From positions 3,749,001-3,813,000 of the forward strand of contig NZ_CP083746.1 of assembly GCF_020151015.1 (NCBI RefSeq): a stretch of DNA of 64,000 nucleotides. Reading direction: 5' to 3'. The notes beneath the pieces were generated by a model that saw only the letters and a list, made by a program, of their open reading frames with translations, searched no databases and was not told where the DNA came from. Position 1 is the stretch's first letter; each line of letters opens with the position of its first letter. Of the stretch, positions 1-9,506 are shown one piece after another. The translations under genes and the position numbers were made by a program. The DNA comes from Pseudomonas sp. p1(2021b). Its GTDB lineage: Bacteria; Pseudomonadota; Gammaproteobacteria; Pseudomonadales; Pseudomonadaceae.

Positions 1-1769
1 TGGGTGATGTCCAGGTTCAGGCTCTCGACCACCGCGCTCTGCTCCTCGGTGGCGGTGGCCACCGACTGGTTCATGCCGTCGATCTCGCCGATGCGTTGGG
101 TCACGCTGGCCAGCCGCTCGCCGGCCTGATTGGCCACCTGCACGGTCTGCTCGCTGGACACCTGGCTTTCGTTCATGGTGTACACCGCCTCGCGCGAACC
201 CACCTGCAGGCTGGTGATCATACGGTGGATCTCCTCGGCCGACTCCTGGGTACGGTGGGCCAGGTTGCGCACCTCGTCGGCCACCACCGCGAACCCACGC
301 CCGGCCTCGCCGGCACGGGCCGCCTCGATGGCGGCGTTGAGCGCCAGCAGGTTGGTCTGCTGGGAGATGCCCTTGATCACGTCGAGGATCTTGCCGATCT
401 CGTCGGTGCTGGCGTTGAGCGCCTCGATCTGCTCGCACGACTCGCTGATCTTCTGCGACAGCGCGGTCATGGCGTTGATCGCATCGTCCACCACCTGGCG
501 ACCGTCGTTGGCCTGGTCGCTGGCGCCGCTGGCATGCTGCGAGGCGTCGGCGGCGTTGCGGGCGATTTCCTGGGTGGCGGCGCCCAGCTGGTTGATCGCC
601 GCGGCGACGCTGTTGGTGCGCATGCTCTGTTCCTCGGAGCCGATGATCGAGGCGTTGGAGGCGTGGACCACCTTCTCCGACAGGTCATGCACCAGGCGGG
701 TGGCCGAGGACACCTCGCTGATCGAGGCGTGAATACGCTCGACGAAGCGGTTGAACGAGGTGGCCAGTTCGCCGAACTCGTCCTTGTGCTGCACCGCCAG
801 GCGGCGGGTCAGGTCGCCTTCGCCTTCGGCGATGTCCTGCATGGCGCGGCCCATGGTGGTCAGCGGGCGCATCAGCACCGGGATCAGCAGGCCCAGCAGG
901 CCGGCGATGGCGGCCACGGCGATGAGCATGGCGATGATCGCCGAGGTGCGGAACTGGCTCAGGCCCGCGTAGGCTTTGTCCTTGTCGATGGACAGGCCGA
1001 TGTACCACTGGGCCGAGGGCAGGCCCTGCACGGGGGCGAAGGAAATGATGCGCTCCTGCCCGTTCAAGGTGACGTCCTGCATGCCGGGCTCGACCTTCAA
1101 GGCGGCATCGGGGTAGATGTCCTTGAGGTTCTTCATCACCTGGTCCTGGTCAGGGCTGACGATCACCTGGCCGTTGCGGTCGGCGAGGAAGGCGTGGCCG
1201 ATGCCGCCGAAGTCCACCGAGTTGATCAACCGCACCAGGGTATCCAGGCTCAGGTCAGCGCCTGCCACGCCCAGCAGCTCACCGCTGGCCTTGGCCTTGA
1301 CCGGCGTGACGATGCTCATCATCAAGCCACCGACGGTGCCCTGGTAAGGCGGGGTCAATACCGTGCCGCCGGCATTGGCGGCTTCGCCGTACCAGGGCCG
1401 CTTGCGTGGGTCGAAACCTTCGGGCAACTCCACGAACGGCCGCTGGGTGAATACCCCGTCAGCCTGGCCGAGGTAGGTGAAGAGGAAGTTCTGCGTATAG
1501 GACGGTTGCTCGACCAGCCCGGCGACATGTTCGCCGACGCCCTGCTGGGCGATGTCCTGGGCGAGGTTCTCGAGCATCAGGATGCGCCCGCTCATCCAGT
1601 TCTGCACGCTGCTGGCGGTCAAGGCGCCAGCCTGCTGCACGGAAGACTCGATGTTCTGGCGGATGGTGTTGCGCTGCAGGTAGTCGTTGTAGAGGGTGAA
1701 CAAGGCAAACGCCAATACCACGACGCCGCAGGCACTGAGCAGTACCTTGTGGCGGAATTTCAGGTTCAT
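1..1769 (-). CDS. Methyl-accepting chemotaxis protein, dCache amino-acid type (3' end outside window)
   Basis: Inner-membrane chemoreceptor that signals to CheA/CheW. Translating the minus strand from ATG 1769 gives an N-terminal TM segment (about aa 8-28), a periplasmic dCache domain (about 30-275), a second TM, HAMP and the cytoplasmic hairpin with the conserved [19 protein letters not shown] tip near aa 470. The LBD has R124-x-W126-Y127, Y142 and D172, at nearly the same positions as the amino-acid motif of PctA-type receptors. The first motif Tyr is Phe119 here. Amino-acid sensing is inferred from this motif. The gene runs off the window edge, so the C-terminus and any CheR-binding tail are not visible. 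Confidence 0.93.
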   Translation of the reverse strand, partial: MNLKFRHKVLLSACGVVVLAFALFTLYNDYLQRNTIRQNIESSVQQAGALTASSVQNWMSGRILMLENLAQDIAQQGVGEHVAGLVEQPSYTQNFLFTYLGQADGVFTQRPFVELPEGFDPRKRPWYGEAANAGGTVLTPPYQGTVGGLMMSIVTPVKAKASGELLGVAGADLSLDTLVRLINSVDFGGIGHAFLADRNGQVIVSPDQDQVMKNLKDIYPDAALKVEPGMQDVTLNGQERIISFAPVQGLPSAQWYIGLSIDKDKAYAGLSQFRTSAIIAMLIAVAAIAGLLGLLIPVLMRPLTTMGRAMQDIAEGEGDLTRRLAVQHKDEFGELATSFNRFVERIHASISEVSSATRLVHDLSEKVVHASNASIIGSEEQSMRTNSVAAAINQLGAATQEIARNAADASQHASGASDQANDGRQVVDDAINAMTALSQKISESCEQIEALNASTDEIGKILDVIKGISQQTNLLALNAAIEAARAGEAGRGFAVVADEVRNLAHRTQESAEEIHRMITSLQVGSREAVYTMNESQVSSEQTVQVANQAGERLASVTQRIGEIDGMNQSVATATEEQSAVVESLNLDIT

Positions 1770-1927
1770 GTTCCGGACCTTGGATGGATTGTTCTTTTTA
1801 TCGCGCGCCCATGACTCGATGGCGGGACTCTCGCTTGCGCTATCGGCTGCCCATGTATGGATCTTGAGCGCTGCGGCGATTTTTCCCACAAAGTTCCACA
1901 ACCTTTCTTATTGAATTAAGCGGCAAT

Positions 1928-2045
1928 GGGGCCGCTACGCGCCCCATCGCGGGACAAGCCCGCTCCTACAGGGACCTCGTCATTGGAGGGTTTGCGTGAT
2001 CCTGTAGGAGCGGGCTTGTCCCGCGATGGGCTGCATAGCAGCCCC
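1928..2045. repeat. Inverted REP pair (P. putida type, GGGC variant)
   Basis: Two opposite copies of the TGTAGGAGCGGGCTTGTCCC element, each followed by a short GGGC-rich tail, are separated by about 28 bp. This is the usual REP doublet between P. putida genes. The rest of the 1770-2156 gap holds the upstream region of the chemoreceptor and the GNAT gene; no other gene is visible. Confidence 0.9.
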
Positions 2046-2156
2046 AATGAATATCCAAAACCGGCACTAGCCTGTATGGCGTAATTCACGGCAATCTGTA
2101 ACTAACACCCGCCTGGTGGCTGCTCTAGCATCGAGCCCACTGATGGAGGGCATGCC

Positions 2157-2648
2157 ATGAACGAAGTCCCCGGCAATATCGACTGCGCGGGCCTGACGGC
2201 CCGCCGCCTCGGCCTCGACGACCTGGAAGTGATCTGCCGCCACCGCGAGCGGATGTTTCTGGAGGCCGGCGGCGATCCTGAACAACTTCGCCAGATGACC
2301 GAACACTTCCGCCCCTGGCTGTCGCAGCGTCTGGGCGATGGCCGCTACTACGGCTTCGCCTTGGTAGAGGGCGAGCAGGTCGCCGCCGCCATCGGCCTGA
2401 TGAGCATCGACTGGCCACCGCACCCGGCCCATCCGACCCGCGATCAACGTGGCTATGTGCTGAACGTGTTCGTCGAACCCGACTACCGGCGCCGGGGCCT
2501 GGCGTCAACGTTGATGAAGCTGGCCGAGGCCGAGTTCGCCCGGCGCGACATCGCGTTCGCCGTGCTGCATGCCACCGAGGCCGGCAGGCCGGTGTATCTG
2601 GCGCAGGGGTGGAACGCTACCGCTGAAATGGCCAAGCACTTGGGTTGA
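2157..2648 (+). CDS. GNAT-family N-acetyltransferase
   Basis: A 163-aa single-domain GNAT protein that would transfer an acetyl group from acetyl-CoA to an unknown amine. The acetyl-CoA-binding motif A is clear around aa 100-120 (YVLNVFVEPDYRRRGLASTL), and the C-terminal part has the usual VYLAQGW strand. The ATG at 2157 is preceded by a GGAGGG ribosome site. It is a lone gene between REP elements, so context does not indicate a substrate. Family assignment is firm; the substrate is unknown. Confidence 0.9.
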   Translation: MNEVPGNIDCAGLTARRLGLDDLEVICRHRERMFLEAGGDPEQLRQMTEHFRPWLSQRLGDGRYYGFALVEGEQVAAAIGLMSIDWPPHPAHPTRDQRGYVLNVFVEPDYRRRGLASTLMKLAEAEFARRDIAFAVLHATEAGRPVYLAQGWNATAEMAKHLG

Positions 2649-2667
2649 AAGCGTGCAAGCCGGTATG

Positions 2668-2689
2668 GCGCTATCTCTAAAAATAGCGC
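2668..2689 (+). terminator. Hairpin after the GNAT gene
   Basis: Inverted repeat GCGCTAT / ATAGCGC with an 8-nt loop, about 20 bp after the GNAT stop codon. There is no strong T-run, so termination is uncertain. Confidence 0.4.
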
Positions 2690-2696
2690 AGGACAG

Positions 2697-2727
2697 GTGG
2701 GAGCCGGCTTGCCGGCGATAGGGCCGG
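2697..2727. repeat. Single divergent REP-like element
   Basis: GGGAGCCGGCTTGCCGGCGA core, a variant of the REP seen elsewhere in the window (a GCCGGC stem replaces GCGGG/CCCGC). Confidence 0.6.
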
Positions 2728-2734
2728 AGCAGGT

Positions 2735-2770
2735 AAAAAAAACCCCAGCCATAGGATGACTGGGGTTTTT
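2735..2770 (-). terminator. Bidirectional rho-independent terminator
   Basis: AACCCCAG / CTGGGGTT stem flanked by A-run and T-run on the two sides. It terminates the lipoprotein gene on the minus strand and could also stop read-through from the GNAT gene. Confidence 0.8.
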
Positions 2771-2799
2771 GATCACGCCGAAAACGGCGCGTTCCAGAA

Positions 2800-2991
2800 T
2801 TACTGCTGCTGCGGCAGCTTGTCGATCGGGCCGCAACCGCCAATAACTTTGGAAATGGAAACCGAAGGGTGGAACAGGTAGTCGTACGAGCAGTTCTTCT
2901 GCTGGTTGAAGACTTGGCCGGTGCAACCGGAGAGCAGTGCCACGCCGGAAACGACAGCGACAGCAACAGTGGCCTTGATCAGCTTTTTCAT
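2800..2991 (-). CDS. YhfL-like small lipoprotein (DUF4223)
   Basis: A 63-aa lipoprotein. From ATG 2991 (AAGG ribosome site upstream) there is a short Lys-rich N-terminus, a hydrophobic stretch and a lipobox LLSGC, giving Cys22 as the lipidated residue. The mature part (NCSYDYLFHPSVSISKVIGGCGP) closely resembles enterobacterial YhfL as I recall it. The longer reading frame starting 30 bases upstream lacks a sensible signal peptide start. The function of the family is unknown; two mature Cys residues could form a disulfide. Confidence 0.85.
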   Translation of the reverse strand: MKKLIKATVAVAVVSGVALLSGCTGQVFNQQKNCSYDYLFHPSVSISKVIGGCGPIDKLPQQQ

Positions 2992-3267
2992 TACTAAATC
3001 CTTTAATTTATAATTCACCACCGTACTGATGGCGCCGCGATATTAGCAAACGCGTTCAAAAAAAAGAATTGCCAATGTGCACAGGCTTAGTTGAACGGTT
3101 ACAACGGCTTGTTTATCAATCCAAACCCTTGATTTCCTTTAGTATTTCCACTCAATTGAATGCCTGCTCACCATACAAAAGTGCCGCTCGGAAGTGTGAC
3201 TTGCATCACGAAAGGCAACTTGCGAAGTTCAACTAGTTGGCCTGTTTCTCTTCACGTTTTGGCCGCC

Positions 3268-4284
3268 TCAAAGCAATTGACGCACCTCCTCGACCACCTG
3301 CCGATTGACCCAAACCCCTTGCGCCTGCGATCGCTCGCGGGCACTGAAACGACGCTGGGAAGGCAGGCGTGCACCCTGTTCGGTGATCGCGGCGAACAGG
3401 TGTTCCGCCCGCTGCATCCCGGCTTCGACATCGTCCCCCAGGAAGGCCTTGGGGTCTAAGGCCAGCAAAAGCTCGCCATGGCACGGCGTGGCACCGGCGC
3501 CGGCATCGAACGCCATGGATTCGAGGCTGGTCATGTCACCGATCAGCGCGCCGGCGAGCAATTCGATCATCGCCGCCAGGGCCGAGCCCTTGTGGCCGCC
3601 GAAGGTTTGCATCGCACCCGCCAGCGCCGCGCTCGCATCGTTGGTCGGCTGGCCATCGCTGTCCAGCGCCCAGCCATCGGGGATCGGCTTGCCCTGGCGG
3701 GCGTGCAGTTCGATGTCGCCACGGGCGATGGCGCTGGTGGCGAAGTCGAACACGAACGGCTCGTTGCCCGGGCGCGGCCAGGCGAACGCCAGGGGGTTGG
3801 TGCCGAACACGCCGCGCTTGCCACCGGCCGGCGCTACCCAGCTGTGGCTGGGGGTCATTGCCAGGCCGACCAACCCGTGGGCGGCGATGGCCTCGACTTC
3901 CGGCCACAGGGCCGAGAAGTGGAAACAGTTGCGGATGACCAGCGCTGCGATCCCTTGCTGCCGTGCCTTCTCCACCAACACCGGCAGGCCGGTCTGGAAG
4001 GCCAGGAGCGAATAGCCCTGGTGCGCATCCACCTTGACGATGGATGGGCCCTGGTCGTGGACCGTCGGCAACACTGCCGGGTCGACTTTGCCGGAGCGCA
4101 GCGAACGCACGCACACCAATACCCGGTACAGGCCATGGGAATGACACTCGTCGCGCTGGCCCTGGGTGATCACCTCGGCGATGGCCTGGGCGTGGGCCAT
4201 GGACATGCCATTGGCGAGCAGGGCATTGACCGCCAGGTCATGGACCTCCTCGAGGCTCAGGTGGATCGAATCAGTCTGGTTCAT
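3268..4284 (-). CDS. Ldh-family oxidoreductase, probable 1-pyrroline/1-piperideine-2-carboxylate reductase
   Basis: 338 aa, malate/L-lactate dehydrogenase (Ldh) family, with the family's N-terminal catalytic His region (DECHSHGLYR, about aa 46-55) and the GVFGTNPLAFAWP nucleotide-site region. In Pseudomonas hydroxyproline/proline clusters such enzymes (DpkA/LhpI) reduce delta1-pyrroline-2-carboxylate or delta1-piperideine-2-carboxylate with NADPH. The neighbouring permease and hydroxyproline genes favour pyrroline-2-carboxylate. No lhpH-type trans-3-hydroxyproline dehydratase is in view. Substrate is inferred from context; ureidoglycolate or malate dehydrogenase activity is less likely but not excluded. 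It lies downstream of the permease on the same strand. Confidence 0.75.
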   Translation of the reverse strand: MNQTDSIHLSLEEVHDLAVNALLANGMSMAHAQAIAEVITQGQRDECHSHGLYRVLVCVRSLRSGKVDPAVLPTVHDQGPSIVKVDAHQGYSLLAFQTGLPVLVEKARQQGIAALVIRNCFHFSALWPEVEAIAAHGLVGLAMTPSHSWVAPAGGKRGVFGTNPLAFAWPRPGNEPFVFDFATSAIARGDIELHARQGKPIPDGWALDSDGQPTNDASAALAGAMQTFGGHKGSALAAMIELLAGALIGDMTSLESMAFDAGAGATPCHGELLLALDPKAFLGDDVEAGMQRAEHLFAAITEQGARLPSQRRFSARERSQAQGVWVNRQVVEEVRQLL

Positions 4285-4380
4285 GTGTTTTCTCCTTGAA
4301 GCAACGCTCTCCCTGCGGAAACGGCTGTGCCATCACGGCGCCGTGACCAGGGCTTTCGCCCTGGATCACGGGGCATCGGA

Positions 4381-6003
4381 TCAGCTGGCGTGTGCAGTGC
4401 TCAACCCCTTCACGGCAGGTTGCGCGTGGGGCTCGTCTTCTTCATCGGCCTCCAGGCGCACCAAGTGGGCCGGCACGCCGGTGCAGGCGCCCCAGTAGTA
4501 GATGCCCAGCGAGCACAGGGCGACGATGACGTTGTCCAGCGGATGAGCCAGCACGCCCAGGCCACCGAAGCTGCCGAGCTTGGACAGCACGATGATCATC
4601 GCGTAGAAGCCCACCAGCCAGAGCGAGGAACGCACCTGTTGTTTGAGCGACAGGTGCTCGGTGGGCACGAAACGCCCGGCCAGCAGGTACACCAGGAACA
4701 TCAGGATCTGCAGGCTGAGCAGCCAGGACACGGTGTTCCAGCCCGACCAGTAGACGATCAGCGAGGCGATGATGAACGACACCGGACCCAGCACGCCCAA
4801 GGCCTTGACCCGGAACGGGCGGACCAGGTCCGGGGCGCTGCGGCGCAAGGCGGCGACCGAGACCGGCGCCACCGCGTAGCTCAATACCAACGCGGCAGAC
4901 ACCACGTTGATCAGCGCTTCCCAGGACGGGAACGGCAGGGTCCAGAAGATCGACATGGCGAAGGTCAGCCACAGCGCCGGACGGGGGATGCCGGACGCCT
5001 CGTCGATGCGGGTGAACACCTTGAAGAAGGTGCCGGTACGCGCCCAGCCGTAGATGACCCGCGGCGTGGCGTTCATGTAGATATTGCCGCAGCCGCTCGG
5101 CGAGATCACCGCATCGGCGATCACCAGATAGGCCAGCCAGCCGACGCCCAGGGTGATGGCGATGTCACGGTATGGCAGCGAGAATTCCTTGCTGATCTGG
5201 CCCCAGCCGTTGGCGAGCATTTCGGTCGGCACACTGCCGAGGAACGCCACTTGCAACAGCACATAGATGGCCGTGGACAGCAGCACCGAGAGAATCAACG
5301 CGATCGGGATGGTGCGTTGCGGATTGCGCACCTCGCTGGCCACCGAGATGATCGGCGTCAGGCCCAGATAAGCGAAGATGATGCCGCCACCGGACACGGC
5401 CATCTCGATGCCGGACATGCCGAACGGCGCGAAGCCCTGGACTTCCAAGTTTTCCGGGCTGAAGAAGCTGTAGAGCACGACGATGACCAGCAACGGCACG
5501 ATGAACTTGAAGGTGCTGATCAGGTTATTGGTCTTGGCGAAGGTCTTGACGCTGCGGTAGTTGACCATGAAGAACAGGCACAACAGGGCGAACTGCACCA
5601 GCCAGCCGGCCAGGGTCGCGTCGTTGGTGCCCGGTTTGGTCAGTTGCGGGAACCAGGCCGCGGCGTACTGGCGCGAAGCGACCACTTCGATCGCCACCAG
5701 GCTCGAGAACGCGATGATGGTGATGAAGCCCATCAGGTAGCCCAGCAACGGGCCATGGGAAAACACTGGGTAGCGCACCACGCCGCCGGCGCGTGGCAAG
5801 GCGGCGCCCAGTTCGCAGTAGACGATGCCCAGCAGCAGCACGGCGAAGCCGCCGATCAGCCAGGAGATGATGCCCGCCGGGCCGGCGATGGCCGAGACGT
5901 GGCTGGCAGCGAACAGCCAGCCGGAGCCGAAGATTGCGCCCAGGCCGATGAACGTCAAGTCCATCAGCGACAGTTGTTTCTTGAATTTACCTTGGCCTGA
6001 CAT
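4381..6003 (-). CDS. APC-superfamily amino-acid permease, likely hydroxyproline uptake
   Basis: 540-aa polytopic inner-membrane protein with at least 12 hydrophobic segments. It starts with the APC signature region (MDLTFIGLGAIFGSGWLFAA, about aa 14-33) and ends in a polar acidic tail. It is divergent from the PAS-AraC regulator and precedes the Ldh-family reductase by 96 bp, so both are probably one operon. Transport of hydroxyproline or proline is inferred from the adjoining catabolic genes; the family itself is broad. Confidence 0.85.
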   Translation of the reverse strand: MSGQGKFKKQLSLMDLTFIGLGAIFGSGWLFAASHVSAIAGPAGIISWLIGGFAVLLLGIVYCELGAALPRAGGVVRYPVFSHGPLLGYLMGFITIIAFSSLVAIEVVASRQYAAAWFPQLTKPGTNDATLAGWLVQFALLCLFFMVNYRSVKTFAKTNNLISTFKFIVPLLVIVVLYSFFSPENLEVQGFAPFGMSGIEMAVSGGGIIFAYLGLTPIISVASEVRNPQRTIPIALILSVLLSTAIYVLLQVAFLGSVPTEMLANGWGQISKEFSLPYRDIAITLGVGWLAYLVIADAVISPSGCGNIYMNATPRVIYGWARTGTFFKVFTRIDEASGIPRPALWLTFAMSIFWTLPFPSWEALINVVSAALVLSYAVAPVSVAALRRSAPDLVRPFRVKALGVLGPVSFIIASLIVYWSGWNTVSWLLSLQILMFLVYLLAGRFVPTEHLSLKQQVRSSLWLVGFYAMIIVLSKLGSFGGLGVLAHPLDNVIVALCSLGIYYWGACTGVPAHLVRLEADEEDEPHAQPAVKGLSTAHAS

Positions 6004-6418
6004 AGCTAAGCCCTTTTTTGTGGATTATTGAAATAGGCAGAAACTGTGTTGGAGATCGTGGTCGTTCGTAGGTGAAGCAAAGGCCTCTGGGTTCGAGGAG
6101 TGACGCTTGTCGCGATGGCGCAAGCAGCGCTTCCTGTTTCAGCGATGGGTTGCAAAAGCCCGTTCCAGACAGGCGGATGGTCTATGGCCGCCGGGCAGGA
6201 GTCAGGGGCGAGGAGGTGCCAGGCACGCTCGTTCTTTTCTAGGTTGAACTGATCGCGGCCAGGATTGCTTGATGGTTTTCATCAACCCTGATGACGAATT
6301 CGGCACAATTTGCATCCGCTGCTTGACGCCGGGCCGCCATGTGCAGGCATCCTGAAAAAAACAATCCGCCCGTGCCACACGGCCCGGGGACAGGCTCCCG
6401 AACTGCAGGACCGCCACC
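6004..6418. promoter_or_regulatory. Divergent control region between permease and PAS-AraC regulator
   Basis: 415 bp without a gene between divergent starts, so promoters for both directions must lie here. A TTGATG-GTTTT-CATCAA inverted repeat at 6269-6285 is a candidate regulator site. No clear sigma70 or sigma54 promoter could be read. Confidence 0.45.
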
Positions 6419-7192
6419 ATGCCCGAGTCGCATTTCGCCGCCATCAGCGAAGGCCTCAGCGCCCATCGCCCGAAGAACATGAAGGAGCTCATGGGCTGCA
6501 TCTCGCTGATGCAACCCATGCTCGATGCCATCCCCAACGCCGTGATCTTCGTCAAGGATGCGCAAGCCAGGTACCTGATGGCCAACCGCACGCTGGTGGA
6601 GCGCTGCGGCTTGAAGTCCCTCGCCCCGCTGCTGGGGCGCACCAGCGCGCAGGTTTTTCCGGCACAGCTCGGGCCGGGCTACACCGAGCAGGACCGGCGC
6701 GTGCTCGAAGGCGCCCTGGTGTTGCAGGACCAGTTGGAAGTGCACCTGTACGGGACACAGCAACCGGGCTGGTGCCTGACCCACAAGCGCCCGATCCTCA
6801 ACCGCCAGGGCGAGGTCATGGGCCTGATCGGAATTTCCGTCGACCTGCAGTCCGCCGCCCAGGCACACCCGGCCTACCAGCGGTTGTCGGCGGTGGATGC
6901 CTACATCCGCGAGCACTACCACCGCCCGATCACCCTCGATGACCTCACCGCGGTCGCCGGCCTGTCCGTGGCGCAGCTGGAGCGTTACTGCAAGCGGATC
7001 TTCCACCTCACGCCGCGGCAGATGATCCACAAGGCCCGGCTGGAGCAGGCGCACCTGTTGCTGCATTCCGAGCTGCCGATCACCGAGGTGGCGCTGCGCT
7101 GCGGCTACTCCGACCACAGCGCCTTCTCCCGGCAGTTCAAGACCATGACCGGTTTCACACCGCGCCAGTATCGCCAGGCGACCCGCGGCTGA
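6419..7192 (+). CDS. PAS-AraC family transcriptional regulator
   Basis: 257 aa. The N-terminal half (about aa 25-145) is a PAS-like sensor (MLDAIPNAVIFVKDAQARYLMANRT... then GLIGISVDL). The C-terminal 100 aa is an AraC double helix-turn-helix ending in the family signature (VALRCGYSDHSAFSRQFKTMTGFTPRQYR). It lies between the divergent permease and the catabolic genes and probably activates one or both in response to hydroxyproline or an intermediate. The position matches the regulator next to hydroxyproline genes in P. putida; the ligand is inferred. Confidence 0.88.
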   Translation: MPESHFAAISEGLSAHRPKNMKELMGCISLMQPMLDAIPNAVIFVKDAQARYLMANRTLVERCGLKSLAPLLGRTSAQVFPAQLGPGYTEQDRRVLEGALVLQDQLEVHLYGTQQPGWCLTHKRPILNRQGEVMGLIGISVDLQSAAQAHPAYQRLSAVDAYIREHYHRPITLDDLTAVAGLSVAQLERYCKRIFHLTPRQMIHKARLEQAHLLLHSELPITEVALRCGYSDHSAFSRQFKTMTGFTPRQYRQATRG

Positions 7193-7218
7193 TTGACTTG
7201 GGCCTGCTCAGCGCCCCC

Positions 7219-7320
7219 CTGTAGGAGCGGGCTTGTCCCGCGATGGGCCGTCCCTCTCACCACGGCGGTATGGCAAGGGCTTCGCCCTTGATCGCGGGAC
7301 AAGCCCGCTCCTACAGGGGG
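7219..7320. repeat. Inverted REP pair (GGGC variant)
   Basis: Two opposite TGTAGGAGCGGGCTTGTCCC copies lie between the PAS-AraC gene and the hydroxyproline operon promoter. They probably insulate the two transcription units. Confidence 0.9.
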
Positions 7321-7355
7321 CGTCGGCTTACTGGCGATAAAAACGAGTCAGAGGC

Positions 7356-7390
7356 TTGATTGTATAAAATCTACATTGTATAAAATCTGC
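7356..7390 (+). promoter_or_regulatory. Hydroxyproline operon promoter overlapped by a tandem 16-bp operator
   Basis: Two head-to-tail copies of ATTGTATAAAATCT(A/G)C occupy 7359-7374 and 7375-7390 with no spacer. A sigma70-like promoter fits over them: TTGATT at 7356-7361, 17-bp spacer, TATAAA at 7379-7384. The same 16-mer recurs once at 11898-11913 before the oxidase gene. A regulator bound here would cover the -10 element, as expected for repression, probably by the GntR protein of the cluster. Confidence 0.65.
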
Positions 7391-7444
7391 AATCCGCCCC
7401 ACCCCAGCCCTCCGGCTGATGCTTGCAGAGGATCCATAATTTCA

Positions 7445-8377
7445 ATGAAAAGCATCCATGTCATCGACTCCCACACCGGCGGCGAACCCACCCGCCTGGT
7501 CATGAGCGGCTTCCCTGCCCTCGCCGGCCAGACCATGAGCCAGCAGCGCGATCACCTGCGCAACGAGCACGATCAATGGCGCCGGGCAACCCTGCTCGAG
7601 CCCCGCGGCAACGATGTACTGGTCGGCGCCCTGTACTGCGAGCCCGTTTCGCCGGACGCTACCTGCGGCGTGATCTTCTTCAACAACACCGGCTACCTGG
7701 GCATGTGCGGCCACGGCACCATCGGCCTGGTCGCCTCGCTGCATCACCTGGGCATCATCGAACCGGGCGAGCACAAGATCGACACCCCCGTCGGCCCGGT
7801 GGAAGCCACCCTGCACAGCGATGGTTCGGTGACCGTGCGCAACGTGCCGGCCTACCGCTACCGCCACGATGTACCGGTGCAAGTGCCCGGCTACGGCGAA
7901 GTGCGCGGCGATATCGCCTGGGGCGGCAATTGGTTCTTCCTGGTCTCCGAACATGGCCAGACCCTGGAGCAGGGCAATGTCGAGGCGCTGACCGCCTACA
8001 CCTGGGCCATCCTGCAAGCGCTGGAGGCCAACGGCATCTACGGCGAGGACGGCGGCGTGATCGACCACGTCGAGCTGTTTGCCGCTGACCCGCAGGCCGA
8101 CAGCCGCAATTTCGTGATGTGCCCGGGCAAGGCCTATGACCGTTCGCCGTGTGGCACCGGTACCAGCGCCAAGCTCGCCTGCCTGGCCGCCGACGGCAAG
8201 CTCGCACCGGGCCAGGCCTGGGTCCAAGCCAGCATCACCGGCAGCCGCTTCGAAGGCCGCTACGAACAGGAAGGCGAACGTATCCGCCCCTCCATCACCG
8301 GCCGTGCCCATGTCACGGCAGACAGCCAACTGCTGATCGACGAGCAGGACCCCTTCGCCTGGGGCATCTGCCAGTAA
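7445..8377 (+). CDS. 4-hydroxyproline 2-epimerase
   Basis: 310-aa proline racemase family enzyme that interconverts trans-4-hydroxy-L-proline and cis-4-hydroxy-D-proline in the cytoplasm, the first catabolic step. Both catalytic cysteines are present: Cys88 in MCGHGTIG and Cys236 in SPCGTGTSA, with the family N-terminus [10 protein letters not shown]. Two catalytic Cys exclude the dehydratase branch of the family, which has one replaced. ATG 7445 is chosen because homologues begin [14 protein letters not shown]; the frame is open further upstream but there it overlaps the operator. It heads an operon with the next two genes. Confidence 0.93.
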   Translation: MKSIHVIDSHTGGEPTRLVMSGFPALAGQTMSQQRDHLRNEHDQWRRATLLEPRGNDVLVGALYCEPVSPDATCGVIFFNNTGYLGMCGHGTIGLVASLHHLGIIEPGEHKIDTPVGPVEATLHSDGSVTVRNVPAYRYRHDVPVQVPGYGEVRGDIAWGGNWFFLVSEHGQTLEQGNVEALTAYTWAILQALEANGIYGEDGGVIDHVELFAADPQADSRNFVMCPGKAYDRSPCGTGTSAKLACLAADGKLAPGQAWVQASITGSRFEGRYEQEGERIRPSITGRAHVTADSQLLIDEQDPFAWGICQ

Positions 8378-8447
8378 CCCGAGCACGTCGCCTTACGACG
8401 CGACACCCCTGACCACCGACCTGAATGAATGCTTCAAGGAGCCCACA

Positions 8448-9395
8448 ATGACTGACAATATCTTCACCGGCTGCATTCCTGCCCTGATGACCCCCTGCAC
8501 CCCGGAGCGCAAGCCCGACTTCGACGCGCTGGTGAAAAAGGGCCGTGAGCTGATCGATATCGGCATGAGCGCGGTGGTGTACTGCGGCTCCATGGGCGAC
8601 TGGCCGCTGCTGACCGAAGCCGAGCGCCAGGAAGGCGTGGCGCGCCTGGTCGCCGCCGGCATCCCGACCATCGTCGGCACCGGCGCGGTCAACTCCCGCG
8701 AAGCGGTTTCCCACGCAGCCCATGCCGCCAAGGTCGGTGCCCATGGCCTGATGGTCATCCCGCGCGTGCTGTCCCGCGGCTCGTCGATCCCGGCCCAGAA
8801 GGCGCACTTCAAAGCCATCCTCGAGGCAGCGCCGAACCTGCCGGCAGTGATCTACAACAGCCCCCACTACGGTTTCGCCACCCGTGCCGACCTGTTCTTC
8901 GAACTGCGCAGCGAGCACCCGAACCTGATCGGCTTCAAGGAGTTCGGTGGCGCGGCAGCCATGAGCTATGCGGCCGAGTTCATCACCTCCAAGGACAACG
9001 AAGTGACGCTGATGGCTGGCGTGGATACCCAGGTGTTCCATGGCTTCGTCAAGTGCAACGCCACCGGCGCCATCACCGGCATCGGCAACGCCCTGCCGCG
9101 TGAAGTGCTGCAACTGATCGCCCTGTGCAAGCAGGCCGCCGCCGGCGACGCTAAGGCCCGTCGCCTGGCGCTGGAGCTCGAAGGCGCCCTGGCCATCCTG
9201 TCCTCGTTCGACGAAGGCGTCGACCTGGTGCTGTACTACAAGCACCTGATGGTGCTCAACGGCGACAAGGAATACACCCTGCACTTCAACGAGACCGACG
9301 TGCTGAGCGAATCCCAGCGCCGCTACGCGGAAAACCAGTACGCGCAGTTCCGCCAGTGGTACGCCAGCTGGGTAGCTGAAAACAACCTGGCCTGA
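8448..9395 (+). CDS. 1-pyrroline-4-hydroxy-2-carboxylate deaminase (DapA/DHDPS family)
   Basis: 315-aa TIM-barrel protein of the DapA superfamily, with Schiff-base Lys164 (IGFKEFGG) and Tyr136 (VIYNSP). It lacks the typical DapA TGE motif (GSMGDW instead). In the hydroxyproline pathway this family deaminates and dehydrates pyrroline-4-hydroxy-2-carboxylate to alpha-ketoglutaric semialdehyde. The gene sits 70 bp after the epimerase with a CAAGGAG ribosome site. A true dapA occurs separately at about 21 kb, supporting a catabolic role here. Confidence 0.88.
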   Translation: MTDNIFTGCIPALMTPCTPERKPDFDALVKKGRELIDIGMSAVVYCGSMGDWPLLTEAERQEGVARLVAAGIPTIVGTGAVNSREAVSHAAHAAKVGAHGLMVIPRVLSRGSSIPAQKAHFKAILEAAPNLPAVIYNSPHYGFATRADLFFELRSEHPNLIGFKEFGGAAAMSYAAEFITSKDNEVTLMAGVDTQVFHGFVKCNATGAITGIGNALPREVLQLIALCKQAAAGDAKARRLALELEGALAILSSFDEGVDLVLYYKHLMVLNGDKEYTLHFNETDVLSESQRRYAENQYAQFRQWYASWVAENNLA

Positions 9396-9506
9396 TCCCA
9401 CGCCGGCTTCATCTCCCTGAGGCGGCACGCCTGCCGGCGTGCCGTCTTCCTCCCCTGCCCCTATCTGGCGCGGGAATTTCCGTCTTCTCGACCTCAGGAG
9501 AGCCCT

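Noticed and set aside
96..1814. 572-codon plus-strand frame opposite the chemoreceptor
   Set aside because: Shadow of the MCP gene; no family match.
4327..6000. 557-codon plus-strand frame opposite the APC permease
   Set aside because: His/Gln/Arg-rich low-complexity product typical of a GC-rich shadow frame; the permease on the other strand has TM helices and family motifs.
6300..6320. Sigma54-like GGCACAATTTGC before the PAS-AraC gene
   Set aside because: The spacing between the GG and GC elements is two bases too short for a sigma54 promoter.
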